Position numbers and translations under genes: made by a program. A DNA stretch of 64,000 nucleotides from Pseudomonas bananamidigenes (GTDB lineage: Bacteria > Pseudomonadota > Gammaproteobacteria > Pseudomonadales > Pseudomonadaceae). The stretch is from NCBI RefSeq assembly GCF_001679645.1, contig NZ_LRUN01000039.1, positions 1-64,000 of the forward strand, given 5' to 3'. The notes beneath the pieces are model-generated. The model had not been told where the DNA came from. It saw only the letters and a list, made by a program, of their open reading frames with translations, and did no database searches. Below, in pieces: positions 55,779-64,000 of this stretch. Each line of letters starts with the position of its first letter. The first letter of the stretch is position 1.

Positions 55779-56780
55779 ATGAATGACTTACAGATCGATG
55801 ACATCAAAACCGACGAGAACGCCGCCATGGTGTTGTTGGTGGACGATCAGGCGATGATCGGCGAAGCCGTGCGCCGCGGGCTGTCGAATGAAGAGAACAT
55901 CGACTTTCACTTCTGCTCCGACCCACAGCAGGCTGTTGCCCATGCGGTGCGGATCAAACCGACGGTGATCCTGCAGGATCTGGTGATGCCCGGTCTCGAC
56001 GGCCTTACGCTGGTGCGTGAGTACCGCAATCATCCGGCGACCAAGGACATCCCGATTATCGTCCTGTCGACCAAGGAAGACCCGCTGATCAAGAGCGCCG
56101 CGTTCTCCGCCGGGGCCAACGATTACCTGGTGAAACTGCCGGACAACATCGAACTGGTTGCGCGCATCCGTTACCACTCGCGCTCCTATATGACCCTGCT
56201 GCAACGGGACGCGGCGTATCGCGCCTTGCGGGTCAGCCAGCAGCAGTTGCTCGACACCAATCTCGTACTGCAACGTCTGATGAACTCCGACGGCCTGACC
56301 GGGCTGTCCAACCGCCGGCACTTCGATGAATACCTGGAACTGGAATGGCGCCGCTCGCTGCGGGACCAGAGCCAGTTGTCGTTGCTGATGATCGACGTTG
56401 ATTACTTCAAGTCCTACAACGACACCTTCGGTCATGTCGAAGGCGACGAAGCCTTGCGCAAGGTCGCCACGGCGATCCGCGAGGCCAGTGCCCGACCGTC
56501 CGACCTGCCGGCACGTTATGGCGGTGAGGAGTTTGCGCTGGTGCTGCCCAACACCTCGCCGGGCGGGGCGCGGCTGGTGGCGGAGAAGCTGCGCCAGACC
56601 GTCGCCGCACTGAAGATCCCGCACAATGCACCGACCGAAGGTTCCAGCCTGACCATCAGCATCGGCCTGGCGACCATGGTGCCCGAGGCGGGCAGTGATT
56701 GCCGGTTGCTGATCTCGGCGGCGGATCGTGGTCTGTACCAGGCGAAGAACAACGGGCGCAATCAGGTGGGGATCGAATAG
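55779..56780 (+). CDS. wspR: Response regulator diguanylate cyclase WspR
   Basis: 333 residues. Receiver about 15-135 with phospho-acceptor Asp67 (VILQDLVMP), a coiled-coil stalk about 140-170, and a GGDEF domain. The active site reads GGEEF (248-252), and the RxxD inhibitory site Arg239-x-x-Asp242 sits five residues before it, so product inhibition should work. Makes c-di-GMP when phosphorylated by WspE, promoting biofilm. A REP pair directly follows. Confidence 0.97.
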   Translation: MNDLQIDDIKTDENAAMVLLVDDQAMIGEAVRRGLSNEENIDFHFCSDPQQAVAHAVRIKPTVILQDLVMPGLDGLTLVREYRNHPATKDIPIIVLSTKEDPLIKSAAFSAGANDYLVKLPDNIELVARIRYHSRSYMTLLQRDAAYRALRVSQQQLLDTNLVLQRLMNSDGLTGLSNRRHFDEYLELEWRRSLRDQSQLSLLMIDVDYFKSYNDTFGHVEGDEALRKVATAIREASARPSDLPARYGGEEFALVLPNTSPGGARLVAEKLRQTVAALKIPHNAPTEGSSLTISIGLATMVPEAGSDCRLLISAADRGLYQAKNNGRNQVGIE

Positions 56781-56794
56781 GGACGCAAGCCCCC

Positions 56795-56884
56795 TGTGGG
56801 AGCGAGCCTGCTCGCAAAAGCGGCCGCGCCGTCGACATCGATGTCGCCTGATGCACAGTCTTCGCCAGCAGGCTCGCTCCCGCA
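56795..56884. repeat. 90-bp REP pair after wspR (imperfect arms)
   Basis: TGTGGGAGCGAGCCTGCTCG with GCCAGCAGGCTCGCTCCCGC at the other end. Arm bases have drifted (CGCAAAAG versus TTCGCCAG), unlike the well-matched pairs. Lies between wspR and prfB. Confidence 0.88.
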
Positions 56885-56956
56885 ATCGATCAGCATCATG
56901 TCAAGTGAATCGCCTCAAGAGCCGCCGGACGGGCTGCCGTGACAGCTTGATTACGT

Positions 56957-56962
56957 TATACT
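56957..56962 (+). promoter_or_regulatory. Putative -10 box of prfB
   Basis: TATACT lies 39 bases before the prfB ATG. No good -35 TTGACA-type match at 16-18 bp was noted. Confidence 0.4.
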
Positions 56963-57001
56963 CGCCGGCTTTCAAAAGTTTGCCAACGAGTGCTGCCCGC
57001 C

Positions 57002-58097
57002 ATGGAAATCAATCCGATCCTGAACACCATCAAGGACTTGTCCGAGCGCTCCGAATCTATTCGGGGGTATCTTTGACTACGATCAAAAGCATGAGCGTCT
57101 GATCGAAGTCAATCGCGAGCTTGAAGATCCTGCCGTCTGGAACAAGCCCGAATACGCCCAGGAACTGGGCCGCGAGCGCTCTGCGCTGGCGCAGATCGTC
57201 GAGACGCTGGACGAACTGGCCACCGGCCTGGCCGACTCCAGCGAGCTGCTCGACATGGCCGTCGAAGAAAACGACGAAGGCGCGGTCAACGACGTCGTCG
57301 AAGTGCTGCAAGGCCTCGAAGAGTCCCTGGCGCAGCTGGAATTCCGTCGCATGTTCAGCGGCGAGATGGACATGAACAACGCCTACCTGGACATCCAGGC
57401 CGGTTCCGGCGGCACCGAAGCCCAGGACTGGGCCAACATCCTGCTGCGCATGTACCTGCGCTGGGCCGACAAGCGCGGTTTCGACGCGACCATCATGGAA
57501 CTGTCCGCCGGTGAAGTCGCCGGGATCAAGGGCGCCACCGTGCACATCAAGGGCGAATACGCCTTCGGCTGGCTGCGGACCGAGATCGGCGTGCACCGTC
57601 TGGTGCGCAAGAGCCCGTTCGACTCCGGCGCCCGTCGCCACACCTCGTTTTCGGCGGTGTTCGTGTCCCCCGAGATCGACGACCGCGTCGAGATCGACAT
57701 CAACCCGTCGGATCTGCGCATCGACACCTACCGTTCTTCCGGTGCCGGTGGTCAGCACGTAAACACCACGGATTCCGCGGTACGTATCACCCACGTCCCG
57801 ACCAACACCGTGGTCAGTTGCCAGAACGAACGTTCCCAGCACGCCAACAAGGACACCGCCATGAAAATGCTGCGGGCCAAGTTGTACGAGCTGGAAATGC
57901 AGAAACGCAACGCCGCCTCCCAGGCGCTGGAAGACAGCAAGTCCGATATCGGCTGGGGTCACCAGATCCGTTCGTACGTTCTCGATGACTCGCGCATCAA
58001 GGACCTGCGTACCGGCGTCGAGCGCAGCGATTGCCAGAAAGTCCTGGACGGCGACCTCGACGGTTACCTGGAAGCCAGCCTGAAATCGGGGCTGTAA
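57002..58097 (+). CDS. prfB: Peptide chain release factor 2, with programmed +1 frameshift
   Basis: RF2 terminates at UGA and UAA. The gene starts ATG at 57002; after 24 codons it meets TGA at 57074-57076 in the context CGGGGGTATCTTTGAC. The ribosome shifts +1 at CTT TGA to read GAC, giving 364 residues. The Shine-Dalgarno-like AGGGGG analogue, CTT and TGA are the standard autoregulatory set. The C-terminal part holds [18 protein letters not shown] (the GGQ motif for peptidyl hydrolysis, about residue 250) and the SPFD codon-reading motif. TGA is not an error. lysS follows. Confidence 0.98.
57062..57077 (+). promoter_or_regulatory. prfB programmed frameshift site
   Basis: CGGGGGTATCTTTGAC: an internal ribosome-binding-like CGGGGG, then TAT, slippery CTT and in-frame TGA followed by C. 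Low RF2 favours the +1 shift, which lowers or raises RF2 to need. Confidence 0.95.
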
Positions 58098-58132
58098 GCC
58101 TGCAATACAGGATCGCCTGACACCGCGATTCC

Positions 58133-58157
58133 TGTAGGAGCCAGCCTTGCTGGCGAT
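58133..58157. repeat. Second-type REP-like palindrome
   Basis: TGTAGGAGCCAGCCTTGCTGGCGAT between prfB and lysS. Its stem differs from the gggagcgagcctgctcgcg family, so it belongs to another REP type. Confidence 0.65.
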
Positions 58158-58210
58158 CCCCGGGCCGTCAGGCTCGGGGGCAACGAACCTGTGATGGAAA
58201 ATTTAAAGAC

Positions 58211-59713
58211 ATGAGCGACCAACAACCCGATTCGCAAGCCCTGCAACAGGAAGAAAATTCCCTGATCGCCCTGCGCAAGGAAAAGCTTGCTGCCGAGCGC
58301 GCCAAGGGCAATGCCTTCCCGAACGACTTCCGTCGCGAAAACTACTGCGATGCGCTGCAGAAACAGTACGCGGACAAGACCAAGGAAGAGCTGGCAGAGG
58401 CTGCAATCCCGGTCAAGGTTGCCGGTCGCATCATGCTCAACCGTGGCTCGTTCATGGTGATCCAGGACATGACCGGTCGCATTCAGGTCTACGTCAACCG
58501 CAAGACCCTGTCCGAAGAAACCCTGGCCGCGGTGAAAACCTGGGACATGGGCGACATCATTGCCGCCGAAGGCACCCTGGCCCGTTCCGGCAAGGGCGAC
58601 CTGTACGTCGAGATGACCAGCGTGCGCCTGCTGACCAAATCCCTGCGCCCGCTGCCGGACAAGCACCACGGCCTGACCGACACCGAACAGCGCTACCGTC
58701 AGCGTTACGTTGACCTGATCGTCAACGAAGACGTGCGCCAGACCTTCCGTGTGCGTTCGCAAGTGATCGCGCACATCCGCAGCTTCCTGATGAAGCGCGA
58801 CTTCCTCGAAGTTGAAACGCCGATGCTGCAGACCATTCCTGGTGGTGCCGCGGCCAAACCGTTCGAAACCCACCACAACGCGCTGGACATGGAAATGTTC
58901 CTGCGTATCGCGCCGGAGCTGTACCTGAAGCGTCTGGTGGTCGGTGGCTTCGAAAAAGTGTTCGAGATCAACCGCAACTTCCGTAACGAAGGCGTTTCGA
59001 CTCGTCACAACCCTGAATTCACCATGTTGGAGTTCTACCAGGCTTACGCCGACTACGAAGACAACATGGACCTGACCGAAGAACTGTTCCGCGAACTGGC
59101 GCAGCTGGTGCTGGGCAGCACCGACGTGCCGTACGGCGACAAGGTGTTCCACTTCGGCGAGCCGTTCGCCCGTCTCTCGGTGTTCGACTCGATCCTCAAG
59201 TACAACCCCGAGCTGACCGCCGATGACCTGAACGACATCGACAAGGCGCGTGAAATCGCCAAAAAGGCCGGCGCCAAGGTGCTGGGCTTCGAAGGTCTGG
59301 GCAAGCTGCAGGTGATGATTTTCGAAGAGCTGGTCGAGCACAAGCTCGAGCAGCCGCACTTCATTACCCAGTACCCGTTCGAAGTCTCGCCGCTGGCCCG
59401 TCGCAACGACGAGAACCCGAACGTCACCGACCGTTTCGAGCTGTTCATCGGTGGCCGTGAAATCGCCAACGCCTACTCCGAGCTCAACGACGCGGAAGAC
59501 CAGGCCGAGCGCTTCATGGCCCAGGTGGCCGACAAGGACGCCGGTGATGACGAAGCCATGCACTACGACGCCGATTTCGTTCGCGCGCTGGAGTACGGCA
59601 TGCCGCCAACGGCCGGTGAAGGTATCGGTATCGACCGTCTGGTGATGTTGCTCACCAACTCGCCGTCGATCCGCGACGTGATCCTGTTCCCGCACATGCG
59701 GCCACAAGCGTAA
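58211..59713 (+). CDS. lysS: Lysyl-tRNA synthetase, class II
   Basis: 500 residues. N-terminal OB-fold anticodon-binding domain (about 60-165; [20 protein letters not shown]) and the class II catalytic core: motif 1 around [21 protein letters not shown], motif 2 [20 protein letters not shown] and motif 3 [20 protein letters not shown]. Starts ATG with AAAGAC upstream. Probably one transcript with prfB, and followed by a strong terminator. Confidence 0.98.
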   Translation: MSDQQPDSQALQQEENSLIALRKEKLAAERAKGNAFPNDFRRENYCDALQKQYADKTKEELAEAAIPVKVAGRIMLNRGSFMVIQDMTGRIQVYVNRKTLSEETLAAVKTWDMGDIIAAEGTLARSGKGDLYVEMTSVRLLTKSLRPLPDKHHGLTDTEQRYRQRYVDLIVNEDVRQTFRVRSQVIAHIRSFLMKRDFLEVETPMLQTIPGGAAAKPFETHHNALDMEMFLRIAPELYLKRLVVGGFEKVFEINRNFRNEGVSTRHNPEFTMLEFYQAYADYEDNMDLTEELFRELAQLVLGSTDVPYGDKVFHFGEPFARLSVFDSILKYNPELTADDLNDIDKAREIAKKAGAKVLGFEGLGKLQVMIFEELVEHKLEQPHFITQYPFEVSPLARRNDENPNVTDRFELFIGGREIANAYSELNDAEDQAERFMAQVADKDAGDDEAMHYDADFVRALEYGMPPTAGEGIGIDRLVMLLTNSPSIRDVILFPHMRPQA

Positions 59714-59723
59714 GTGCTTCAAT

Positions 59724-59755
59724 AAAAAAGCCGCCTGAAATGGGCGGCTTTTTAT
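59724..59755 (+). terminator. Terminator after lysS
   Basis: AAAAAGCCGCC / GGCGGCTTTTT with a seven-base loop and T-run, about ten bases after the lysS stop. Confidence 0.92.
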
Positions 59756-59810
59756 TGCCTGTCTGGTACAAACGTATCAAATGGTTAATTTTGAACAAAA
59801 CAACAGAGGT

Positions 59811-60536
59811 ATGCCTGTCGTGATCGGTGCAATGGCTCAAGAAGGTGCAGCGGGTATCGCCACTGCGGTCGCTGAAAGTGTTCAGTACCAGGGTCGCAAG
59901 GCCAGCCGACAGGGCAGCGAGCAGCGTCGCCAGGACATTCTCGATGCGGCGATGCGCATTGTCGTGCGCGATGGCGTGCGTGCCGTGCGCCATCGTGCGG
60001 TGGCGGCCGAGGCTGGCGTGCCGTTGTCGGCCACCACTTATTACTTCAAGGATATCGATGACCTGCTCACCGATACCTTCGCCCAGTACGTCGAACGCAG
60101 TGCGGCCTACATGGCCAAGCTGTGGATCAACAACGAAGGCCTGCTGCGTGAGATGGTGGTCAGCGGCGACGGCAGCCCGGAATCGCGTTCTCAGCTGGCG
60201 GACGATATCGCCCGGTTGATGGCCGACTACGTGCATCGGCAACTGGTCAATCGCCGGGAGCATTTGATGGCTGAACAGGCTTTCCGCCAGGAGGCACTGC
60301 TCAACCCGCGACTGGCGGAGCTGGTGCGTTCCCACCAGCAGATTCTGTTGCAGGGAACCTGCCAGTTGTTCCAGGTGCTGGGCTCGCGCGAGCCGAAGCA
60401 GGACGCCAAGGTGTTGACGGCGATTATCGGACGGATGGAATATCAGGGCCTGCTCAACGACGCCGAGCCTTTGGCCGAAGAGGACATGCTCGGCATTCTG
60501 ACGCGCTATATGCACCTGGTACTCGCGTCGGTGTAA
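59811..60536 (+). CDS. TetR-family transcriptional regulator
   Basis: About 241 residues. TetR helix-turn-helix QRRQDILDAAMRIVVRDGVRAVRHRAVAAEAGVPLSATTYYF sits near residues 38-80 of this start; the rest is a variable ligand/dimer domain. The start is uncertain: ATG at 59781 has no ribosome site, ATG at 59811 has AGAGGT nearly adjacent, GTG at 59820 is better spaced and ATG at 59832 has none. Ligand and targets are unknown; it lies after the lysS terminator in its own unit, followed by a REP pair. Confidence 0.82.
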   Translation: MPVVIGAMAQEGAAGIATAVAESVQYQGRKASRQGSEQRRQDILDAAMRIVVRDGVRAVRHRAVAAEAGVPLSATTYYFKDIDDLLTDTFAQYVERSAAYMAKLWINNEGLLREMVVSGDGSPESRSQLADDIARLMADYVHRQLVNRREHLMAEQAFRQEALLNPRLAELVRSHQQILLQGTCQLFQVLGSREPKQDAKVLTAIIGRMEYQGLLNDAEPLAEEDMLGILTRYMHLVLASV

Positions 60537-60546
60537 CACCACACCC

Positions 60547-60636
60547 TGTGGGAGCGAGCCTGCTCGCGAATGCGGTCTGACATTCAACATCTTTGTTGCC
60601 TGACACCCCGCTTTCGCGAGCAGGCTCGCTCCCACA
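60547..60636. repeat. 90-bp REP pair after the TetR gene
   Basis: TGTGGGAGCGAGCCTGCTCG and the complementary CGAGCAGGCTCGCTCCCACA arm, with about 44 bases between. Confidence 0.93.
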
Positions 60637-60683
60637 AGGGATCATGGCGATTTTCAGGGCCGTGTATTCATAGGGAGTGTCGA

Positions 60684-61238
60684 ATGAAAGCCTGGCGTGG
60701 CGCATTGATCGCGCTGTCGTTCCTGCTGCTCAGCGGTTGTCTGGTGACCTTCAAGGAGCCGTTGCCCGCCCGTGAGCCGGCGCCCAAAGGGCTGCTCGGG
60801 CAATGGGCGAGCACCAATGCCTGGGGCGAACCGATGAATCTCGAGCTGACACGCCTGGGCAATGACCGCTATCAGGCGGTGACCTGGTTCAAGGCGCGGC
60901 CTCGGGAGCGTGAAGCCTACCCCTTCACCGTGTCGCGCCATGGCGACCGCTGGTACCTGTCGGCAAAGGTGCCGGCGCAGTATGGCGGGCACTTCACCAT
61001 CGCCGGTTTCGAGATCACCGACAAGCGCGAACTGGTGATCTACAACCTCGACCTCGAACAGATCAACCAGGCCATCGCGCAGAAAAGCCTCGACGGGCAA
61101 GGGTTCCAGACCGATGACGGTGACGGTGTGCTGGTCGACAGCGCGCTGGAAAAGGTCTTTGCTTACCTCGACGATCCGGCCAACTCCGACGTATTCGTCG
61201 AAGCGGCGCGCTACCAGCATCAGGCCAAAGCCAAATAA
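60684..61238 (+). CDS. Lipoprotein of unknown function
   Basis: 184-residue protein. Type II signal peptide with lipobox LLSGC (Cys about 18), after which is TFKEPLPAREPAPKGLLGQWASTNAWGEP. The N-terminal folded part resembles lipocalin-like 'WASTNAWGEPMNLEL' strands, but I do not recognise a named family. ATG at 60684 with GGGAG upstream, rather than the longer frame through the REP pair. Same direction and 33 bases before the next gene, so perhaps co-transcribed. Confidence 0.75.
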   Translation: MKAWRGALIALSFLLLSGCLVTFKEPLPAREPAPKGLLGQWASTNAWGEPMNLELTRLGNDRYQAVTWFKARPREREAYPFTVSRHGDRWYLSAKVPAQYGGHFTIAGFEITDKRELVIYNLDLEQINQAIAQKSLDGQGFQTDDGDGVLVDSALEKVFAYLDDPANSDVFVEAARYQHQAKAK

Positions 61239-61271
61239 TTCAGTTCGTCACGTTTTCTACAGGAGTTTCGG

Positions 61272-62549
61272 GTGGACGATTACCAGCAGACGATACGCAC
61301 GCTGTCCGATCGCATTGTGCTGGCGCAGACGCCGATCCGCGTGCTCGATGCGGTCAAGTGGGACGAGAACATCCGCAAGGGGTTCCTGAAGGCCAAGGGC
61401 AAGGAAATGCCGGCGGTGGATCGGGACTATTACCTCAACCGGCCGCTGACCTTCGATTCGAGCAAGGTCAAGCTGGAATTCCAGAACATCGAACGGGATA
61501 TCACCCGCCAGCTCGGTCAGTTCAACCCGGTCGGCCAGATCATGCGGCGCATGTGCAAGGAGTACCGCATGGTAGTGCGCATGCTCGAAGCGCGTGGCAC
61601 CGAGGATTTCGGCCTGATTTCCCAGGAACTGTACGGCGCTGCATCCGATGCATTCCATGCCGGTGACCCGACGCTGGCCGACCTTGGCCTGATGATGTCG
61701 GACTATCTGAATAACATTGATGGCCGCGGCGACCTGAAGGACGAACCGAAGACGCTCACTGCCAAGGATGCCGTGCACTTGCTGCAAACCCGGTTGAACA
61801 AGGTGTTCGGCGAGGCCGAGGAAACCATCCGGGTATTCGAGTCCGACGGCATCGTCGCCGATGCGGCGGCGGGCGCCGACTACATCAAGATCCGCACCGA
61901 CGCGATGTTCAACGACCGCGACGTGCGTGCGCTGGAAGTCCACGAAGGACTGGTGCATGTCGGTACCACGCTCAACGGCCTGAATCAGCCGATCTGCACC
62001 TTCCTGTCCAAGGGGCCGCCCTCGTCGACGGTGACCCAGGAAGGCCTGGCGATCCTGATGGAAATCATCACGTTCGCTTCCTATCCGAGCCGCCTGCGCA
62101 AACTGACCAATCGCACCCGCGCCATTCACATGGTCGAGGAGGGCGCGGACTTCTTGCAGGTCTTCGAGTTCTTCCGTGAACAGGGCTTCGAGATGGCAGA
62201 AAGTTACGGCAACGCCAGTCGGGTTTTCCGTGGATCGACGCCGACCGGTCTGCCATTCACCAAAGACTTGTCCTACCTCAAGGGCTTCATCATGGTTTAC
62301 AACTACATTCAGTTGGCCGTGCGCAAGGGCAAGCTCGAGCAGATTCCGCTGTTGTTCTGCGGCAAGACCACGCTGGAGGACATGCGAACCCTGCGGCAAT
62401 TGGTGGATGAAGGCCTGGTGGTGCCGCCGAAGTATCTGCCGGATCAGTTCCGTGACATGAATGCGTTGTCGGCGTGGATGTGCTTCTCCAACTTCCTCAA
62501 CCACTTGAGCCTGGACCGGATCGAGGCGGACTACTCGAATATTCTCTGA
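61272..62549 (+). CDS. DUF1704/QEGLA-motif protein (flavohemoglobin expression-modulating family)
   Basis: 425 residues with a GTG start after CAGGAGTTTC. Conserved parts are the central HEGLVHVGTTLNG and TVTQEGLAILMEI motifs. HEGLVH has the form HExxxH, and the QEGLA Glu is a plausible third zinc ligand. This arrangement is known from eukaryotic DUF1704 metallopeptidases (the MATCAP tubulin carboxypeptidase group). So I infer a zinc peptidase, although bacterial annotation links the family to flavohemoglobin expression. No signal peptide. Confidence 0.88.
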   Translation: MDDYQQTIRTLSDRIVLAQTPIRVLDAVKWDENIRKGFLKAKGKEMPAVDRDYYLNRPLTFDSSKVKLEFQNIERDITRQLGQFNPVGQIMRRMCKEYRMVVRMLEARGTEDFGLISQELYGAASDAFHAGDPTLADLGLMMSDYLNNIDGRGDLKDEPKTLTAKDAVHLLQTRLNKVFGEAEETIRVFESDGIVADAAAGADYIKIRTDAMFNDRDVRALEVHEGLVHVGTTLNGLNQPICTFLSKGPPSSTVTQEGLAILMEIITFASYPSRLRKLTNRTRAIHMVEEGADFLQVFEFFREQGFEMAESYGNASRVFRGSTPTGLPFTKDLSYLKGFIMVYNYIQLAVRKGKLEQIPLLFCGKTTLEDMRTLRQLVDEGLVVPPKYLPDQFRDMNALSAWMCFSNFLNHLSLDRIEADYSNIL

Positions 62550-62565
62550 ACTTGATGATGTTCTT

Positions 62566-62655
62566 TGTGGGAGCGAGCTTGCTCGCGAAGGCGGTGTGTC
62601 AGGTAACGCGTGAGTTGAATGTTAGATAGCATTCGCGAGCAAGCTCGCTCCCACA
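62566..62655. repeat. 90-bp REP pair, 'agcttgct' variant
   Basis: TGTGGGAGCGAGCTTGCTCG and CGAGCAAGCTCGCTCCCACA arms. As in the pair at 44 kb, both arms show the matching change relative to the main type. Confidence 0.92.
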
Positions 62656-62696
62656 TTGGAATGCATTCCCACCCTGTTTTCGCGAGGTTTCACCGG

Positions 62697-63602
62697 ATGA
62701 GAATCCTCGGCATCCTTTGCCTGCTCCTGACCCTTGGCGGTTGCAGCTCTTTGCTGTTCTACCCCGAGCCAGGCCAGATATTCACCCCGGAAAGGGCGAA
62801 GCTCGAATACCGCACCGTCACCTTGACCACCGCCGACGGCCTCAAGTTGAACGCCTGGTGGCTGCCGGCCAGGCCCGGTGTCGAGGTCAAGGGCACGGTG
62901 CTGCACTTGCACGGTAATGGCGGCAACCTGCCGATGCACCTGGGCGGGAGCTGGTGGTTGCCGAAAAACGGCTATCAGGTGCTGCTGGTGGACTATCGCG
63001 GTTACGGCCTGTCCGAGGGCAAACCGAGCCTGCCGGCGATCTATCAGGACATTGACGCCGCGTTTGCCTGGCTGGATCAGGCGCCGGAAGTCAAAGGCAA
63101 GCCGTTGATCCTGCTCGGCCAGAGTCTGGGCGGCTCGATGGCCGTGCATTGGCTGGTGCAACATCCGGACAGGCAAAAACAGCTCAAGGCTTTCGTGCTC
63201 GACGGGGTCCCGGCCAGTTACCGCAGCGTTGGCCAATATGCCCTCAGCACATCGTGGATGACCTGGCCCTTCCAGGTGCCGCTGTCGTGGCTGGTACCGG
63301 ACAGCGATAGCGCAATCCATTCGATGCCGCGGCTCAAAGGCGTACCGAAACTGATCTTCCACAGCATCGACGATCCGCTGGTGCCGCTTTCCAACGGCAT
63401 TCGCCTGTATCAGGCTGCGCCGCCACCCCGGGTCCTGCAATTGACTCGCGGAGGGCATGTGCAGACCTTTGGCGACCCGGTGTGGCGCCAGGTCATGCTG
63501 CGCTACCTCGACGACCCCGAGCATTTCAACGGCCTGCGCCGCCTCGGCGAAGTCCCGAATTACCCGCAACCCCCGAATTCTGAAAACGAGAGTCCGCAAT
63601 GA
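62697..63602 (+). CDS. Alpha/beta-hydrolase lipoprotein
   Basis: 301 residues. Lipobox LTLGGC (Cys about 16). Alpha/beta-hydrolase fold with the nucleophile in LLGQSLGGSMA (about 145-155), Asp in FHSIDDPLVP and His in RGGHVQTF. Related bacterial proteins are loosely called lysophospholipase or BAAT-like, but the substrate is unknown. ATG at 62697; GAGG is about ten bases upstream. Its stop overlaps the next start (ATGA-like), so they are coupled. Confidence 0.83.
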   Translation: MRILGILCLLLTLGGCSSLLFYPEPGQIFTPERAKLEYRTVTLTTADGLKLNAWWLPARPGVEVKGTVLHLHGNGGNLPMHLGGSWWLPKNGYQVLLVDYRGYGLSEGKPSLPAIYQDIDAAFAWLDQAPEVKGKPLILLGQSLGGSMAVHWLVQHPDRQKQLKAFVLDGVPASYRSVGQYALSTSWMTWPFQVPLSWLVPDSDSAIHSMPRLKGVPKLIFHSIDDPLVPLSNGIRLYQAAPPPRVLQLTRGGHVQTFGDPVWRQVMLRYLDDPEHFNGLRRLGEVPNYPQPPNSENESPQ

Positions 63603-63928
63603 CTGAAGAACGCAACGCCATCCCGCTGATCATCACCGGTATCTGCAGCATCCTCGGCACCGTCGGCGCCCTGTGGTACTACGGCTACTTGCATTTCGCC
63701 AAACCCGAGGATGCGTTGCTGCTCAACGAATTCACCATGCTCAAGACCATTCCCGGCGAAGACTACAAAGTCTCGCTGACCCCGGCGCCGCAAGTGGCGC
63801 AATGCATCGATGGCGTGCTGGTGCTGTTCGACACCGAACAGAAAGGCCTGACCGGGGTGCTGGTCAACAGCCAGAAAAAGGCCGTGCGTTGCATGGGGCA
63901 GGAGACGCCGCAGAAGCTGGAAGAGTAA
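63599..63928 (+). CDS. Small membrane-anchored protein of unknown function
   Basis: 109 residues, one membrane helix near the N-terminus (PLIITGICSILGTVGALWYY) followed by a predicted periplasmic or cytoplasmic domain with two Cys (AQCIDGVLVLFD...KKAVRCMGQE). I recognise no family. It overlaps the lipoprotein hydrolase gene by four bases and is followed by a strong terminator, which supports it as real and part of that unit. Confidence 0.72.
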   Translation: MTEERNAIPLIITGICSILGTVGALWYYGYLHFAKPEDALLLNEFTMLKTIPGEDYKVSLTPAPQVAQCIDGVLVLFDTEQKGLTGVLVNSQKKAVRCMGQETPQKLEE

Positions 63929-63941
63929 ACCTGCGACAAAC

Positions 63942-63979
63942 AAAAGCCCCGCCTGATCAAATCAGGCGGGGCTTTTTCG
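63942..63979 (+). terminator. Terminator after the last complete gene
   Basis: AAAAGCCCCGCCTGAT / ATCAGGCGGGGCTTTT, a 16-bp stem followed by TCG, 13 bases after the stop. Works in either direction by symmetry, but the T-run is on the plus strand. Confidence 0.93.
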
Positions 63980-64000
63980 TTAACGCGTGAAGCTTAGTTC

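Noticed and set aside
57074..57076. TGA in the prfB frame as a nonsense mutation
   Set aside because: It is the known programmed frameshift stop in the CTTTGAC context, and the downstream frame is complete.
58064..59722. Minus-strand 552-codon open frame opposite lysS
   Set aside because: Shadow of the strongly conserved lysS frame.
39564..62655. CRISPR array from repeated 'gagcctgctcgcg' units
   Set aside because: The units are dispersed across many genes, lie between genes only, and occur as inverted pairs rather than regularly spaced direct repeats.

Overview
This is a GC-rich bacterial chromosome segment, almost certainly from a Pseudomonas of the fluorescens group. Three things point there. 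The gene order wspABCDEFR-prfB-lysS-tetR and ffh-rpsP-rimM-trmD-rplS-xerD-dsbC-hom-thrC is the one I recall for Pseudomonas. The spacers carry many 'gggagcgagcctgctcgcga' REP elements. A complete N-acetylglucosamine PTS locus is also present. I see no rRNA, tRNA, CRISPR array, insertion sequence or prophage.

Layout. 1-457: composite repeats, no gene. 0.46-7.6 kb (minus): nagR-nagA-nagB-nagF-nagE, taking up and catabolising N-acetylglucosamine, with operator-like repeats upstream of nagR. 7.9-11.1 kb: L,D-transpeptidase, two NUDIX hydrolases, gamma-carbonic anhydrase, DUF1289 and a VUT-type membrane protein. 11.2-13.7 kb: purT facing an MFS transporter. 13.9-16.0 kb (minus): CorB-like CBS protein and a YpjD-like membrane protein, divergent from ffh. 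16.2-19.8 kb: ffh and the rpsP-rimM-trmD-rplS operon. 20.0-24.7 kb: xerD, dsbC, hom (frameshifted in this sequence) and thrC. 24.8-27.3 kb: a kinase-less periplasmic-binding/PAS sensor, a receiver domain lacking every key residue, a DUF3509 protein and a candidate structured sRNA. 27.3-33.9 kb: TIGR02285 binding protein, CaiB-type CoA transferase, yaeQ, recJ, an old-yellow-enzyme oxidoreductase and a GNAT enzyme. 34.0-35.6 kb: opgD. 36.0-37.9 kb: a small accessory islet (61-aa basic protein, BRO-domain protein, orphan ORF, AbrB/PIN toxin-antitoxin with a frameshifted toxin). 37.9-48.0 kb (minus): LysR regulator, two aldehyde dehydrogenases, a YdcSTUV-type polyamine ABC transporter and an amino-acid permease. 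48.3-56.8 kb: the complete wspABCDEFR operon for surface-sensing c-di-GMP signalling. 57.0-59.7 kb: prfB with its programmed frameshift, and lysS. 59.8-64.0 kb: TetR regulator, lipoprotein, QEGLA/DUF1704 protein, lipoprotein hydrolase and a small membrane protein.

How the genes work together. NagE imports and phosphorylates GlcNAc using phosphate relayed through the EI-HPr-EIIA fusion NagF; NagA deacetylates and NagB deaminates the product, and NagR probably controls the set. The ydc-like block imports a polyamine-type substrate and oxidises the derived aldehyde. In Wsp, WspA with WspB/WspD drives the kinase WspE, WspC and WspF adapt it, and WspR makes c-di-GMP. hom-thrC form the threonine branch. 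ffh and the S16 operon serve protein export and ribosome assembly.

Two single-locus frameshifts (hom and the PIN toxin) both fall in homopolymer or G/C-repeat context, so sequencing or assembly error must be excluded before calling either gene broken. Long ORFs opposite nagF, recJ, wspE and lysS are by-products of high GC at third codon positions and are left out.
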